Positions 21,611-35,600 of a stretch of DNA of 64,000 bases are shown piece after piece. Source of the stretch: Aporrectodea caliginosa (lineage: Eukaryota; Annelida; Clitellata; Crassiclitellata; Lumbricidae); the NCBI GenBank assembly GCA_020284085.1, contig JACEVL010000163.1:2080761-2144760 (forward strand). The letters run 5' to 3'. Positions within the stretch are counted from its first letter, which is position 1. Every line of letters starts with the position of its first letter. The notes below the pieces were generated by a model that saw only the letters and a list, made by a program, of their open reading frames with translations, was not told the origin of the DNA and made no database searches. Position numbers and translations under genes: made by a program.

Positions 21611-22039
21611 TGAGTTATACAGAGGTAATCTATGGTTTTAGCGTCCAGAATTATTCCGGCAGTATAGCATCGTAGTCGCCAAATTTATAAAGGGCTACTG
21701 TAAAGCTAAGCGCAGGGCACCAGCTTATACACGAGCGCTGCCTCGTATCAGAGGGGGTTGTCCAGAGAGCGATGTCCAGTGAAGATCCGAGTTCGGGTTG
21801 TCATAAAGAGAGAAGCAGAGCAGCTGCTAAGGTGGTTTTCGTTGAGGATGCGATTAGGGTAGGAATTCTTGAAGAGGCGAGCCTTCAATTTGGGGCATTC
21901 TTATAGTATCGTGGTGGGACTTTTCGGGCGTGTATTGTGGGCGTGGTAAATGGTAATATGGACAGTTAATCTGCCGAAATACTGGCGTCGTGAGGGTCGG
22001 TTAGGATTAAGTTAAGTGTCGTGAGGGTCAGTTAAGGTC

Positions 22040-22235
22040 AGGGTTAGCATGGGCGTAGCCAGGAAAAGATTTCGGACGTTTTTTTTACAATTTTGGGGGT
22101 TTCCATTGGAGATGATCGCAAAAGTTAAAGTTTTTTGGCTTTTCGCATGTAAAAGCATATAAAAAGTTTTTCAGAAACTTATTTCGGGGGGTTTGAACCC
22201 GTAAAACCACCCCCTAAATAGCCCATGAGGGTTAG
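22040..22235 (+). repeat. Dispersed repeat with GGGCGTAGCCAGGA start, copy 1
   Basis: Shares TAGCCAGGAAAA, GGGGTTTCC(C)ATTGGA and GGGTTTGAACCCGTAAAACC-like blocks with 30692-30832 (reverse). A GCGTAGCCAGG start is common at the ends of invertebrate transposons, but no second terminus or target duplication is visible. Confidence 0.5.
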
Positions 22236-23539
22236 GGTCGTCATTAGAACATGCTATTTTAAATAAATTCATCTTATTCCTGGTGAAGTTCAATCAAGTA
22301 AATGGTATGCTCTAATGAATATTCCATGTGCCCTTTCTGTCGGTCAATCACAGTGCGTCGGAAGTATTGTTCCGACCAATGACAGGACGCCAAAAGATAT
22401 CAAATATTATATACTATATATCCGAAAAGTCCGACCATGATACTATAAGAATGCCCAATTTGGAGTGGAAAGCCTGTGGGCAATAAGTAGATAATGGTGG
22501 GTGATTGACGGTATTGGTGAAACACCTGAAAATATGGAAAATTCAGGAGAAAGTTTGTTCCAGAGTTGAGGTGCAGTATGGGGTATGAATCGGTTGGAGA
22601 ACTTGAGACATATCTTTCCTGCATCCCAAATGAGAAATACAGATACACCTTTACAGAATGAGTGAACCAGTAGTTTTATAATGCATTAAAATGACAACAT
22701 AGCATGAGAAATTACTGTAGCTTTTGGTAGTGATTGATTGTTTTTGATACGCGTGCATGTTTATTTTTATTCTTGTTTCTTCAAACTTCTGGTTGTTTTA
22801 TGCGTATTTTGCTCAATATTTGAATTCTGGCATGAGAACCTTACCTGTACCTTTAAACTGTACCTTCAGGGGAATATAAAAAATCCAACAAAGCTAGAAT
22901 ATGTTGTGTAAAGTTTTACTCTGGTAAGAAGCAGATTCACAGGACCCATAGTCACAGATTACATTCAGTGGCAAGAATGTTATGGACATATTTAGGAGTC
23001 CTTGTTAACTCTTTTTGCCTAAGCAGCATATCATAGGGCCTCTCTGCACAAGAGAGCCAGTTTGCAGGCTGATCCCGACGGTTTTCAGAGATTAGTATCT
23101 CAGGCTAGCACCGTTCATAGATGGGCACCTAACTGCCAACTGGCTTAACACCCATGCTAATGGACAGCAATGATGAAGGATCTCACCCAATAAATTAAGA
23201 TTGAGTCGATATAGTTACTACAGAAAAGTATTTATATTCATGCATCCTAGGTCCTGTCTGTGGCAACTATTTAGCCAAATACTTGCGTATATCTGAATGT
23301 ATGTGAGAAACACTGCTGGCTTCCTATGGAAGAACAGATTCAATTCAAGATCTCCTATTTGGACTCTTCAGGATGGTTGACCTGTGCACATCAAAGAGCT
23401 TTCTGTTTTAGTTATGAATAGGCCTGGATGACAAATGTTCTACAGCCGGCTACTTATGTTGTTACATGAACTTATAATTACATCACTAACCAGTAGTATC
23501 TCCGTAAATCCTTCCCCAGTCTGTGATCTTCAAGTATGG
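22236..23539. other. Intergenic, no gene seen
   Basis: No supported exon on either strand. Part of 23040-23170 resembles decayed LINE tail sequence, but not convincingly. Confidence 0.4.
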
Positions 23540-23547
23540 GTCCTTTG

Positions 23548-24071
23548 CAGTGCATATTTTAACGGATTTGGACTACTGGGACCAGTAGCCGTAAGTAGGG
23601 TTCGTGTGCGCCCGTGGACAACAGTCCGCCAGAAAATTGTCTTGATTACTTACGCCAAAATTTCTGATGACCTTTTTTTTTCCTTTTCCCTTTTTTTAGA
23701 AGGACAGTTGTCAGAAGCCTCGTATATATGTATGTGTGTGTAAATCTATGCGGATAGAAATTTTTCGAGGGAGGTAGTAATGAGAGTTCTCAAATAATTT
23801 TCGAGGGGGGGTAGTAACGAGTGTTTTCCATCCCACCTCTAGATTCAACACTGACTATTCATGATGATTTGTTTCACACGCTGCCCCCCCCATTATTACA
23901 CCACTGACTAATGGGACAAAAGTCTCCTACTGTAATTCCAATGTTATGAAATTAGAGTATTACCTAGGGCAAATCACCTAAACTACTGGGACATATTCTA
24001 AAACTACTGGGACATATCCTAAAACTACTGGGACATATGTCCCAGTAGTTAAACAGTTAAAATATGCACTG
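23548..24071. mobile_element. hAT-type MITE, family E, copy 1, with perfect subterminal palindrome
   Basis: The 524 bp element has 16 bp perfect terminal inverted repeats CAGTGCATATTTTAAC / GTTAAAATATGCACTG. It has a perfect 8 bp duplication, GTCCTTTG (23540-23547 and 24072-24079). ACTACTGGGACATA is repeated three times near the right end, the last copy forming a 28 bp perfect palindrome (24023-24050). Such subterminal motifs are where hAT transposases bind. Non-coding; a shorter relative is at 52266-52458. Confidence 0.92.
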
Positions 24072-24341
24072 GTCCTTTGACTGAGCCACGATGTAGCGTG
24101 GTCATGTGCTCTTCTATGTTAAAAATGTTTGTAATATTACTAATACTAGCAATAATAATTGTTATAACCAGATCATTAATCTGTTGACATGGAACATTAG
24201 CAGTGTCCGTCACAGTGTCATTTTCCTCATTATGCCTTTAGGTTACACCAAGCATCCGTTGCTGAGCTGTTGCCTTGGAACAGTGTTTATAGCTTGATGA
24301 GAAATTGTTACTGGGAAAAAATTCAGACTAAGTTGCTGTGT

Positions 24342-25880
24342 AGCAGGGGTGGGCAATATATGGCTCATGGGCCGGATCTGGACCCTGGAGACCTTTTAGC
24401 TGGCCCTTGACATGTCTTTTATAGTATTGAATTGAATTGGTTTATTGCACAGAACAGGTTTTAGGTTACAATCATGAAACAGCAAACACAGTGCAACAGA
24501 AGCCAAGAAAACCTAATACTTATACTACGCTTGACCCTTCTTTCTTGATTATTTTCATAAATGTATTTGATACTTAATTAGGACTTAAATAATAGTAAAA
24601 GTAGTAACAATAATAACAACAATAACAGCAGTACAGCACCACAATGATACCAAAATCAATAATGACCTAATAATAAACTTAATAAAAAATTAGAGGATTG
24701 GTAAGGTAATGCTAACGTATTAAATGCCAAGTATGGTATAGTTAAAGACAGATGAGCTGATATAAGTAGGCCTATATTGACCAAAAAGATACACATCAAC
24801 TTTGTATCTGGCACTTGGGAACCTTTTATCTGGTCCTACGCACTTGTCTGGATTTTGTAGGCCGACATTAAGACATCTGTTTAGTATTTATTAAGAACCG
24901 GGCCTGTTTAGTATTTATTAAGAACCTGGCCTCTAGTCTAGTCAACAAGTTAACTACTCAATCATCAATGTAAACAAGACCACAAAGGGGCTAGGTTCAC
25001 TACTTTATAAGCCATCTACGCAAATGCAAATATATGTTACACAGCTGGTCCTTTCCTGCCACTGTACTGCCGGATATATTCTTTACCTGAAGTAAATGCG
25101 TGTAGCGAACGATTATAAAAATGTTTTTAAAGTTAATTAATTTTAAAAATGCATTTAGTTGCCAGGAAAATAAATCATTTCACATACAACTTTAGTCAGA
25201 ACAGTTGGTGACATGGATGAAGCAACACTAACAGAAAAGGCTGGACACTTGCAGGCATATTCAACATGTCTGGACGAAAGCACAGATATGACATTTCGGC
25301 TAGCAATTTTTATCCATGGTGTCAACTTCACAGAAGAACTACTGAAATTAGCAAGCATGAGAGGAGAAGTATGGAGAAGATTTGTTTGCAGAAAGTTAAA
25401 GTGCCCTGGGTGAACAGAAGCTTAGTTTGCAAAGTTGACTGGTGTTGCAACTAAGGGGCTTGGGCTTTGGCTTCTACAATGGTTGGAAGAAAGAGTGGTG
25501 TCATTGGATTAATCCAGGCAGAGTTAAACATCAGAACAAGCATCGCAGCTGATTGAATCACAGTGTGCGCTCCATCAAGGAAATTTGTGTGCATTGCAGT
25601 TGAAAATAAATCATGTAATGACAGTTGTTGTAGCAACTGTCAATTTCATTAGAGCTTGTGGTCTCAATCACAGGTAATTCAGTAAGCTGTTGAGTAATAT
25701 TGAAGCAGGCAGACTATGGTGATGTAGTGTATTACTGTGAAGTTCGTTGGTTGAGCAGAGCAAAACTTTGCATCGCTTTTATCATCTTTGCAAAGAAATA
25801 AAACTTTTCATGAAATTCAATGAAAAGCTGTTCCTGGTGGAAAATGGTTTAAGAAAAGATGTTGCCTAAACTTGATATAA
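24342..25880 (+). pseudogene. Decayed hAT transposon with transposase relic (GTF2IRD2/Charlie-like)
   Basis: A typical hAT left end, CAGGGGTGGGCAA, starts near 24351. From 25213 the + strand carries STCLDESTDMTF then LAIFIHGVN, the first catalytic-Asp region of the hAT RNase H fold. Further pieces in shifting frames follow, such as VNFIRACGLNHR and VRWLSRAK near 25630-25760, in the order found in GTF2IRD2-like transposases. Multiple stops and frameshifts make it non-functional. A retroelement tail in antisense (about 24425-24560) interrupts the left part. The right terminus was not found. Confidence 0.65.
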
Positions 25881-25901
25881 CATTCAAATATTCTAGGATA
25901 C

Positions 25902-26490
25902 CAGTGATGGCACTAGCTAATTTTTTGAGTTAAACTATAACTGTTTTTCAACTAAGGTAAAAAAGTTTAACTAAAAGTTGGCAATCGATTTTGTAAATAT
26001 GTTAACTAAACTACAAATATTTAGTTAAACTTTTTCCAACTTTTTAACAAACGTTTTCACAAACATTTTCACGATGACAGAGGGTAAGTGAACTATAATA
26101 ATGCAGAGCGTCAATGATAATTTCACTTTTGAACTAGTCCTAGTACAGTTCTACCAGAAAATCATGACGTTGCTAATGCAGACGATGATGCATCGTGCAA
26201 TGCAATGCAGTTCACTTGACTTGAGTGATAAAACCAGTTACTCATGACAATCATTGCGGAAGATAGTTGCAGATTTTGTTACTTAAATTTTCTAGCTAAT
26301 AGCTAAAAAATATTAGTTAAACTTTTAGTTAATAACTAAAAAATATTAGTTAAACTTTGGTTTTAACTGAACTATTTTTCAGTTAAACTTCTGCCTTAAC
26401 TAAAAAATTTTTTTAGTTAAACTAAAAGTTTGCAACTTTTTGGTTAAACTAAAAGTTTGCAACTTTTTAGTTAACTTTTGCCCATCACTG
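25902..26490. mobile_element. hAT-type MITE, family F, copy 1
   Basis: This 589 bp element runs from CAGTGATGG to GCCCATCACTG, with the octamer TAGGATAC perfectly duplicated (25894-25901 and 26491-26498). Both ends are long imperfect arrays of AGTTAAACTTTTTAGTTAAC-type units. The central part (about 26040-26290) is shared in reverse with 56882-57594. No coding capacity. It ends about 140 bp upstream of the KLHDC3 start codon. Confidence 0.9.
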
Positions 26491-26632
26491 TAGGATACAA
26501 ATTTGTTATGTATGTCATATAAAAGCATTTCAAATAGATGATCTGAAAGTATGATTTTGAAAGTAATCTTGAGCCTTGTTTTCTGATTGTATCTTCCTGT
26601 CTAGCAGCAGATGTTCAAGAGAGATTGACGTA

Positions 26633-29600
26633 ATGCAACGCTGGACAGTTCACCTTGAGGGTGGCCCTCGTCGAGTCAACCATGCGGCAGTCAGCATTGG
26701 CGATTACATATTCAGCTTTGGTGGCTACTGTACAGGAGAAAACTTTGAAGTAGTTCGGCCAATCGACGTTCATGTTCTAAATACAAGTATGCTGGATTGA
26801 AGTCTTATTTCTGTGCTCAGTTGCATTACTTAACCTTAATTTTATTTCAGCTACTTAATATGTGCAAAGGCAGTGAATCTTAAACCAAATGTGTATGTAT
26901 TACTCGGTATATAAATTGATAGATACAATACAATACAGCCTGTGATGTTGAATATTTTGCATTCATCATGTGTTCATTGCACTGGCTATAAAGAATCCAA
27001 TTTAAATCTGTCTTCTTGTTCACAGTTACATTTAGATTAGCTGAGCTGTCCTCTGCTCCATGGTCACCCCTGTTACAAGTAAATAGTGCATTCGAGGGGT
27101 ACTGTCGATACTTTGAGTCTTGCTGTGCCTCACACCACAGTGTTCAGTCTTTTGCTCCCAGGCTTTCTTGGTAGTTGGTCTGAAGCTTTGGAATTTGCTG
27201 CCCTGCGTATGTGTTCTGTAGGTTCATTAATGTCTTGCAGATCAAAACTTCAGACTCAAATCTTTCAATTCGTTTTCCCACCATAGCCTAATTCTCTGGT
27301 TTTCTGACCATATTAAGTTAAACCGAACTACGATTCTTGAATATGATTTCTATTCAATCGACCGTTGACCTTGTGCATTATGATCAAATCAAATCAAATC
27401 AAATCAAATCAAATCATTTTTATTGACCTTCAAGAACAAAAATTGCCAGATTACATGAAAATACACAAATGCTGAGGAAAGGTAAAAAACGAACAGCCAA
27501 AGATATTCAATGAAGTATTTACATACATAATAATAGCGCTCTGAAGGTCATTGGATTAGAGTAGGATTGATTTATTAATTACTTACCACAAATATGCTAC
27601 GGTACTTTGTTGTTTCAGTTTCGTATCGTTGGATACTACTATCGTTGCCTGTTGAAACTGATCCTCAGTTTTTAGAAACACCATATCATCGATATGGACA
27701 CACTGCAGTTTCCTGGGATGATTGTGCTTATATCTTTGGTGGTCGTAACGACAAAAATGGCGCCTGCAACAAACTATTTTGTTTCGATCCTTGTAAGCAT
27801 ATAGCTATTCTAAGAATTTCAACAGTTTTGTAACTGTTTCTTGTAGATTTTTAACTGTTTTACTGCAGGTTTGCAGGTCCTACAATTAATAATTTGTATA
27901 TGAACAATTTGTATAGCATCTAAATTATGTAAGTGGTACTTCAACATGTAAGTTAGAAGCCAACAAGAATGATCTGCTTGGTGACTAAGCTTGCAGTGTG
28001 TACATTATGATGTATACACTGATGGAATATTTGAAACTGCAGTCCTTCCTTGTTTTGACCAGTACTTACTAATCTGTCTTCCTTTTGCCTCTGTATCCAG
28101 TAGTTGAATCCGGTTGCATCGTGAGAAAGCAACGATTTGTAGTCGAGCCATGTGATCTGTAAGAAAAGACTTGTCCAGTGGCTGGGTAGCTGTTGTCATG
28201 TTTGCACTTCAACTAAATACCTTCAACTCCATACCTCCGAAACTATAGTAATGCTGAAGAGGCATGCAATAAATAATTATCTTCATCAATGTCACCCTCA
28301 GTTTCTGAATATCTTACCTTATATTGATGTCTTTGATGCTGATGTCCATCTGATATCAACCAACAACATGCAACTTTATGCAAATCTTCTGTTTCACTCT
28401 ATGTTGTGATATGTGACAGCTTGTTGACTGTGTTACCGGTAATTGCATTGTAATAGGATTGTTATTGGTATAATTATGCTTGGGTGTAGAAGTAAGTGTG
28501 TGGCAGTTTGGTACCGTACTTGTTAATCAAGCTGTTTTCAGTTGAAATAAAAATTCCATGAAATGATAGCTTAATGACACCCGATATAAAGTCACTTTAC
28601 AGTTAATATTTTAATCATACAGCTATTAAGCAATATTAATTTCAGTTGACAGTCTACTGTAATCATACTATATATGTTCTTACCTGCATATGTCTCACCT
28701 GCTGCTGGCAAGTCATGTGGCAATAACGCGTTTCTTTGCTGAACATGTTGCATTTATTGTTTGCTAATGGTTGATATACGGAATTTGGTTAAGTCCAAAT
28801 AATTACTATAATAGTACCCTGTCTTTTGTCTCAACCATTTTGCACTGTATGCAATGATACTTATGTTATTGATGTGCTCCTGTTTTTGAGCATAAAGTTT
28901 TTGTTTATGACCATTTTGAATTTTATTCTATTTATTGAAAGCCACTAGCCTAATTCTTCTTCAGTAACTAACTGTTAGAGCACAGATAATATTTGCTATC
29001 TCAACCCATTTAATAACTAACTGTCAGAGCTGAGACAATTTTTCCTAGCTGTTACCTGTTACAAGTTGCGACCTGTCAGCTTGATGTTGAGAATAAACGA
29101 AATTAATTGATTTATTGAAAGTAAATCATTGGAGCTGGAAAGATCATTCCTTTTACAGGCAAGTGTGGATTGAATCTGTTCTTACCTACCAGGATGTGTA
29201 TGTGTTTGCAGCTACAAAGAAATGGCATCGGCCAAGAGTGACAGGTTCTCCTCCTGGGGCCAGGGACGGTCATTCTGCGTGTGTCATCCATAACAGAATG
29301 TTTATTTTTGGTGGCTATGAAGAAGGGGTGAGTGGAATGTTCCTAAAATGTTATAATGTGGCTCTTGTGTGATGCATCTTGTTTCAGTGTCCTAGGTTCA
29401 GATCTTGGTGCAGTATTTTTTAAGCACTAACTTCAAGATGTATTAAATTCAAAGAGAGGCTTCAGGAATATGCTCCAAATGCTGATTTGGAATCTGGTAA
29501 TGGATTATCTAAATCAGCTGTGCACAACCTGAGGCCGTAAGAGGGAGATTTGGCGGCCGTGGACGTAAGGTCTAATTGTAATGCATTGGCGGCCTTGTGT

Positions 29601-32600
29601 ATATTAATTCATAAATGTTTTAAAACCAGGGGTTGAAGTGCGAAATAAGAGGTGCCGGTATGGATATAAGAACCATTCCTCTTCCATTCCGGTATGGATT
29701 TCTCACCTGGAGAAATACCGGTATGCTTTTAGCCAGTCGTGACTCATGAGAGGTGCCGGTATGGCATACCATTTCATACCATCACACTTCGAGCACTGTT
29801 TACAACTGAGGTGGTGTGAATCAGTTAGTCGTATTTGCCTCTGTATTAGTGCATGTAGCCTATATATCGTATCGTATCTAAAGATTTATATGGCGCCTCT
29901 CTCAGAGTAACTATTCAGAGGTACTCTCAGTATGAAAACCCCTGGAAAAAGAAACTTCTTTAAGGAACGAGAGACCAAAAAGGAAAATCCGGTCATTAGT
30001 TTAACCCTTAGTGAGAGGGAAGGTCATTCCAAGTAGAGGGACCAACCACAGCAAATGCCCGGCGTTGAGCCAAGGCAATCCTAGTCCTAGGAACCAAAAG
30101 CCAATCAGCAAAGTGCAAGGAACGAGATGAGGTCGCAGGTACTGGTATATCAACAAGTATTATACTCATACATGCACACACACAAACACTCGCACACTGA
30201 CACCCGTTGAGAATGTACCATCTGAGTATGCATCCCTGCAGATGCAACTCAAAGAGGCAGGCAGAACATTAATATCCATATCAAGCATTTGATTGCCAAC
30301 CACTGCATATATTGAACGAGCGGAGGTGCAGAGAGAGAGTGGTCAATGAAAGTTGCAGTGTGCAAATACAACTGGACGGCATTCCTATACTGCGTCCTTT
30401 ACCACCGTCCTTGATGCCCTGCTGCAAGAATTCACTGAACGATTCAATGACTTTAAAAATATTGCCAGCACTGCGACTTGGTACTACTCCTCATCTGGTG
30501 GAGACAGAATGCTCCCCTGGACCTCCAAATGGAATTGGTGGAGTTGAAGAATGACGAACTACTCCTAAAGAAGTTCGAGGAAAAAACCGAATTAGGCCTA
30601 CTGGAGGTTTGAAAGTTGGCAGTGGAATATCGGTACCCTAGACTTTGAGAACCGTCATGGTAAGAAATTCTCTGGTCCTCTTTGGAGGCTTGTGCATATT
30701 TAGAATGTGGTTTTACGGGTTTAAACCCCCAATACTGTTATTAAAAACTAAAAATGTAGAAAAATACGACAATTTCCAATGGGAAACCCCGAAGAAGTAA
30801 AACCCTCCGAAATGTTTTCCTGGCTACAGCAGAGACACCTACGTGTGTGCGTCAGTTTTCTCTCGGATGAATGGTTTGAAAAAAATAAGTACAGAACTCG
30901 ATTGTTGGACAACAACTTGGAGTCTGGAAAACGTCTTATGGTCTCCTGCCTTCTCATGCCTCTCGGTCAATATCCAAGAAAGCAGCCATTAATTTGGAAT
31001 ATTGTTAGCTACAAATTTTGGTAGGATTGAAGAAGTAGATAAAATTGTTCGTGTTTTCATTATTCTTTGATTAATTTTTTGATTGAAAAGACTTTGTAGG
31101 CTTACTGAAGTTCGTGGAGAAGGAATAGACGTCAGTAAACATAGTTGCAAGAGTTAACACAGTTTACATGTATTTTTTTATATAACCTATATAATAGCAG
31201 ATATCTTGGCGGCCATGGTGAGAATATGAGCCTTTAATGCGGCCGATATTAACGAAAAAGTTGCGCACCCCTGATCTAAATGTTTACTTTTTTCAATGGA
31301 ATTATTAATTCGCAAAGTATGTGTTTAGTTTATGAATAAATTATAGTATTTAAAAGAAAATTTCTTTTGAAGGGCTGTTAATTGCGCCATGTAAACATGA
31401 TGCTGTGCATATTAAATTTTTCGGTTTTCTCTGTTTGGGTCTTACATTCATTTTAAGTGTCTGTTTTTTTTATTGCTTAGGTTCAAAAGTTCTCAAATGA
31501 AGTTTTCTCGCTAATGCTTTCTACAATGGCATGGTCACTGATAAAAGTGAGGGTGAGTGTAGATTTTTGCTGAGCATATCAAGTTTAACAAACTGTTCTA
31601 TGCATTCTCCTAGGAGTTGATTCATATAATTCCATCATGGTAGTTCCCCTCAATATTTAGGCATAACTTAAGAAATACAGTTCATGTTCAGGAAGTCACA
31701 AGTAGTTGATGAGGTAAGACATTCGTTCAATAATTATAAGCATGCTCTTTGAGTTTACTAAAGCTTTAAGCAGACTTACAAAACTGAGAGTTTAGCAATC
31801 CGACAAACATCCTTTTTCTTAGTTGGTTCAATAAGAAATTTGCAAAGTTTCGCCTGCAAGCATTGTTGTGAGGTTCTAAATGCCCAGTGACGTTCTTAAA
31901 AGGTGCTTTACAAGTAGTCTGATGCTTGCACATGGTGCTCAAGGAATAAGCAAAAGTCAGTGCATTAACACTTCAACGACGAGAGTGTACTAAAAGCGAC
32001 TGGGAAGCCAATGCAGCTCATCATTAAAGTGTTAACTAGTGGCTGTGATGCTACTTTAGGGTTGGTTATGCTTTGAGAACAATGTATCAGTCTTCCAGTT
32101 ATACTGCTACCCATCTTGGATTCCATTAGTGGTCTTGTGAAGTGAATTATTCAACCATGATCAATTCCAGGCAGAGAAGCGCTAACCTCAAAATGTTTTC
32201 CACATATAGTACAGAAGTTACATGATCATATGAAGCCTGTACATGCATGAATCATTGCAGTGACTTCCTGTTCAGCAAGTAATCTCTTAAAAATTTTAGG
32301 CTCATGGTTTATAAAAACATTGAACTATGACCGACCTCAGTACTGGTATTTAAAATCAGTCCTTGTTCCTCAGTGTTGTCACTTTTCAACAACGTCAACT
32401 GATTGCCTTGATTTAATCATACTTATAAATTGCTTGTGTCATTTTGTTCTCAAAGTGAAACTTTTATTTGCTCAAATCCACCATAGGCTGTGTCTGTGTG
32501 TCAGTAGACTGATCTTCTCATTGTGCACCTGATTATGGCTTGATTGTAGTGTGCCATCGATTGTTGTCTTGTGCAAAAGACACCAGCGTGATAGAGTTAA

Positions 32601-35600
32601 TAATTAATTGTATTTACCAATTGAATTTCAGCCAGTGGGCCTTCACTGCTCAGTTTTCAAGTCAATGTTTAATAATAATATTCATTTATTAATTCAAACT
32701 GACAAGTACGGAGTAAGATTGCACGATATAGTGACAGATAGTAGTATAGTATAGTAACAGATGATGACACGTTTAACAGGAGTAAAAATTTAACTGTATG
32801 GGAGCCTGCAAGGCACCCATATGTCCTACTGCAAATTTTACAGTTGCCCTAGGGAGTTAAAGGCTGAGTCAACCTTATGGGGTTAGCAGGTATCGAACCC
32901 ACATCCTTCTGATCTTTGTGCCAGCATGTTACCATTCAACCATCTCCTCTCCCCTCCCCATAACCATCTCCTGTGTTGAATGACTAGCAACTGTATTATA
33001 TACACCCTTAAGCAGGTTTGTCAATGTAAAGATATGCAAAATGCAGTTTGGCATATTTGTAAATGATTGGCTACTATTGGGCAGTCAAAGAAGAAATAAT
33101 TCATGGCTTTAAAATTTCTAAACTATGGAGAACAAAAAATCAGTACCATAATTTAAAATTTTACAAACTAAAACAGAATTGGATAAATGCCATTAATAAC
33201 AAATTTCATTACGGAGAATGTTACAAATGTGCTGTTTGATCTTTGCAGGGGGGAAAACCGGCGAGATGGAGAGATTTTCATTCAGCAACTGGCATAGGTG
33301 ACAGAATGTATATATTTGGTGGAAGAAGTGATCGTGCCGGTCCCTACCACACCAACAATGAAGTCTACTGCCACAAACTGCAAATATTTGATACACTACA
33401 CCAGACTTGGCATGAACCTCAGGTCACAGGAGCCATCCCCTGTGGAAGACGAAGTCATTCGGCTTGTACGTACAGCACTTTCTGGCTGTAATTTTCACCA
33501 TCTAAAATTCGCTTTGTTCTAAAAAGTGTTTTACATAAAAACAACATAAAGGTTTTTAGCAGCAGTTTCCTGTTCTTATAATAAGTGTTTTCTTTATAGT
33601 ATTTTGTTTGTGGAAGTTTATTTCTGTCAAAACTGTACACAAAGGTCTATGAAAAAGAAGGTTATTTTAGAGATACGGGTGTGCGTGAACAGTTCTATGG
33701 TGCCTGTAGCAGACTAGGAATATTTAGCAATGCAATATGGAATTTGTTTGATGAATTGGTGTGAAAATATCAAACATGTATCAGTCACATCCAAATCACA
33801 TAAGAAACTGATGTGGTGGTGTTAATGTCTGTTTTCAGTTACCTACAACAGTGAGCTGTACATATTGGGAGGATATAACGGCCTTCATGATGTTCATTTC
33901 AACGATATGTACAAATTCAATCCAAGTAATTATTCTCTGTATATTTGCTTGCTTTGTTTACCAATTAACTGGTTCATTCAGTCGACTTGTAGCTTCTGGT
34001 CACTGTTTTCAGAACTGGAATCAAACATCAGACACATATGGGTTCATTGTGATCATTGTGTTGATAAAAATGTGTCAACTCTTTGAAAGTTTTAGTTTCT
34101 AGTAAAGCATAATTACTTGAACAAGAAAAGCATAACCACCAGAAATACTTATGCTGTTGTCATTGCTGGTGCCAGTGATAATGTCTTTTGCAATTTTTGG
34201 TTACGTCATGTCACTTCTGATGACTTTCTTTTGAAGTTGTGCTGCATAAAATTACAATTGCAATTACCAGGATGTTTTGTTGCTGTAGTTTAAGCAAACC
34301 AGCATGTTTCTAGCATCAGTTTCCAAATTTTCAAGTCGTGACATACCCAGGGATACCTTTTTCAATTTATGGACTTCAGGCTCTGATGAGATATAGGCAG
34401 TCTTATGCAATAGATATTTATTCTGATTTGCAATTCCATGTCTCCGCTTAAAAGCCTTATTTTTTGGCCATTTAGCTACGAGAATTTTAAAAAACTTAAT
34501 GAATTGATTTAAATTTTGTAATTGTTATTTTGAACAGTTGAAAATAGCTGGTCACTAGTAAAGCCTAAAGGTCATGGGCCATGTGCAAGACGAAGACAAT
34601 GCTGTTGCATTGTTGGAGATCGTCTCTATGTCTTTGGCGGGACAAAGTGAGTTGGCACAATCTGTGTTTCTATGTTTCTGAGTGCTGTTACTCTGGCAGA
34701 GCACTAAGAGTATGCTTGTTTGAGCTCTCTGTCTCACTTTCCTCAAGAATGCTAACAAGTTTAGTTAGTATTAATTTTTATGAATTAGTAGCCTCTATAT
34801 TGCCAGTGTCTAGTGCACTAGGCATCAGGTGATGGTGCATCAAAACCGAGCTGTATTCTGGTCAATGTCCAGAAGATCGGTCCAATAACACAGGGAACGA
34901 AATCACATACCTGGTAAGCAACTGAGTAGAAACAACAAACAAAGGAGGCAGTTCTAAAATCTACATCCAGCAACCAAAAAGGCGTGTTCACCTAGAACAG
35001 TTCTAATGGTAAATGTGATCAGAGAAAGACGATTGGATGACTTGGTTGAATAATAATAATAAGTAAGGGGAATAAGAACTGATTCTATGTGTTGTGGGTA
35101 ACCAGAGTTCAATGTTTTGTAAAGTGTGAGCCACAATTGGTAAACACATTCTTTTTGAATAGGAAGCCAATGAAAAGATTTAAGCACAAGTTATATGTTC
35201 ATGTTTTGATGGATTAGTTTTGGCTCTTGGTAAAGATATTTGAGAATCAAAAACATGCCCAAGTTGTGGGCAGCACCATCAATGTTAACAAATGAGTTGC
35301 CCGGTATTAAAGATTTTAGCCATCCAAATTGTTTTGCTGTGGAGTTTCCAGTAGTAGAAATTCAATTTTGGATGGGTTAAAGAAGTTTAATGGGTACCAT
35401 CTAAAACTATACCTCTCAAAGTCAGTAGACATTAGCTGCACAGATGTATGACTAGGTGAAATATTAATTGAAATCTAGATTTTAGTATCATCAGCATAAA
35501 GCTGATGTCTCAGCGATTGATTGTTGAGCAGTGTTCCTAGTGGTTTGGTGTATAAATGTAAGCAGAATAACCAAGCACAGAACCTTGCAGAACATCACAC

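Larger units (their letters stand above)
29515..31273. mobile_element. Complete-ended hAT element filling KLHDC3 intron 3, decayed inside
   Basis: The ends are CAGCTGTGCACAAC and GTTGCGCACCCCTG (reverse CAGGGGTGCGCAAC), with the octamer ATCTAAAT perfectly duplicated at 29507-29514 and 31274-31281. At 1759 bp it occupies about four fifths of intron 3. Inside are a transposase relic (30353-30610), an antisense LINE relic (29875-30250) and a dispersed repeat (30692-30832). It was thus probably an autonomous element that later received other insertions. Confidence 0.82.
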
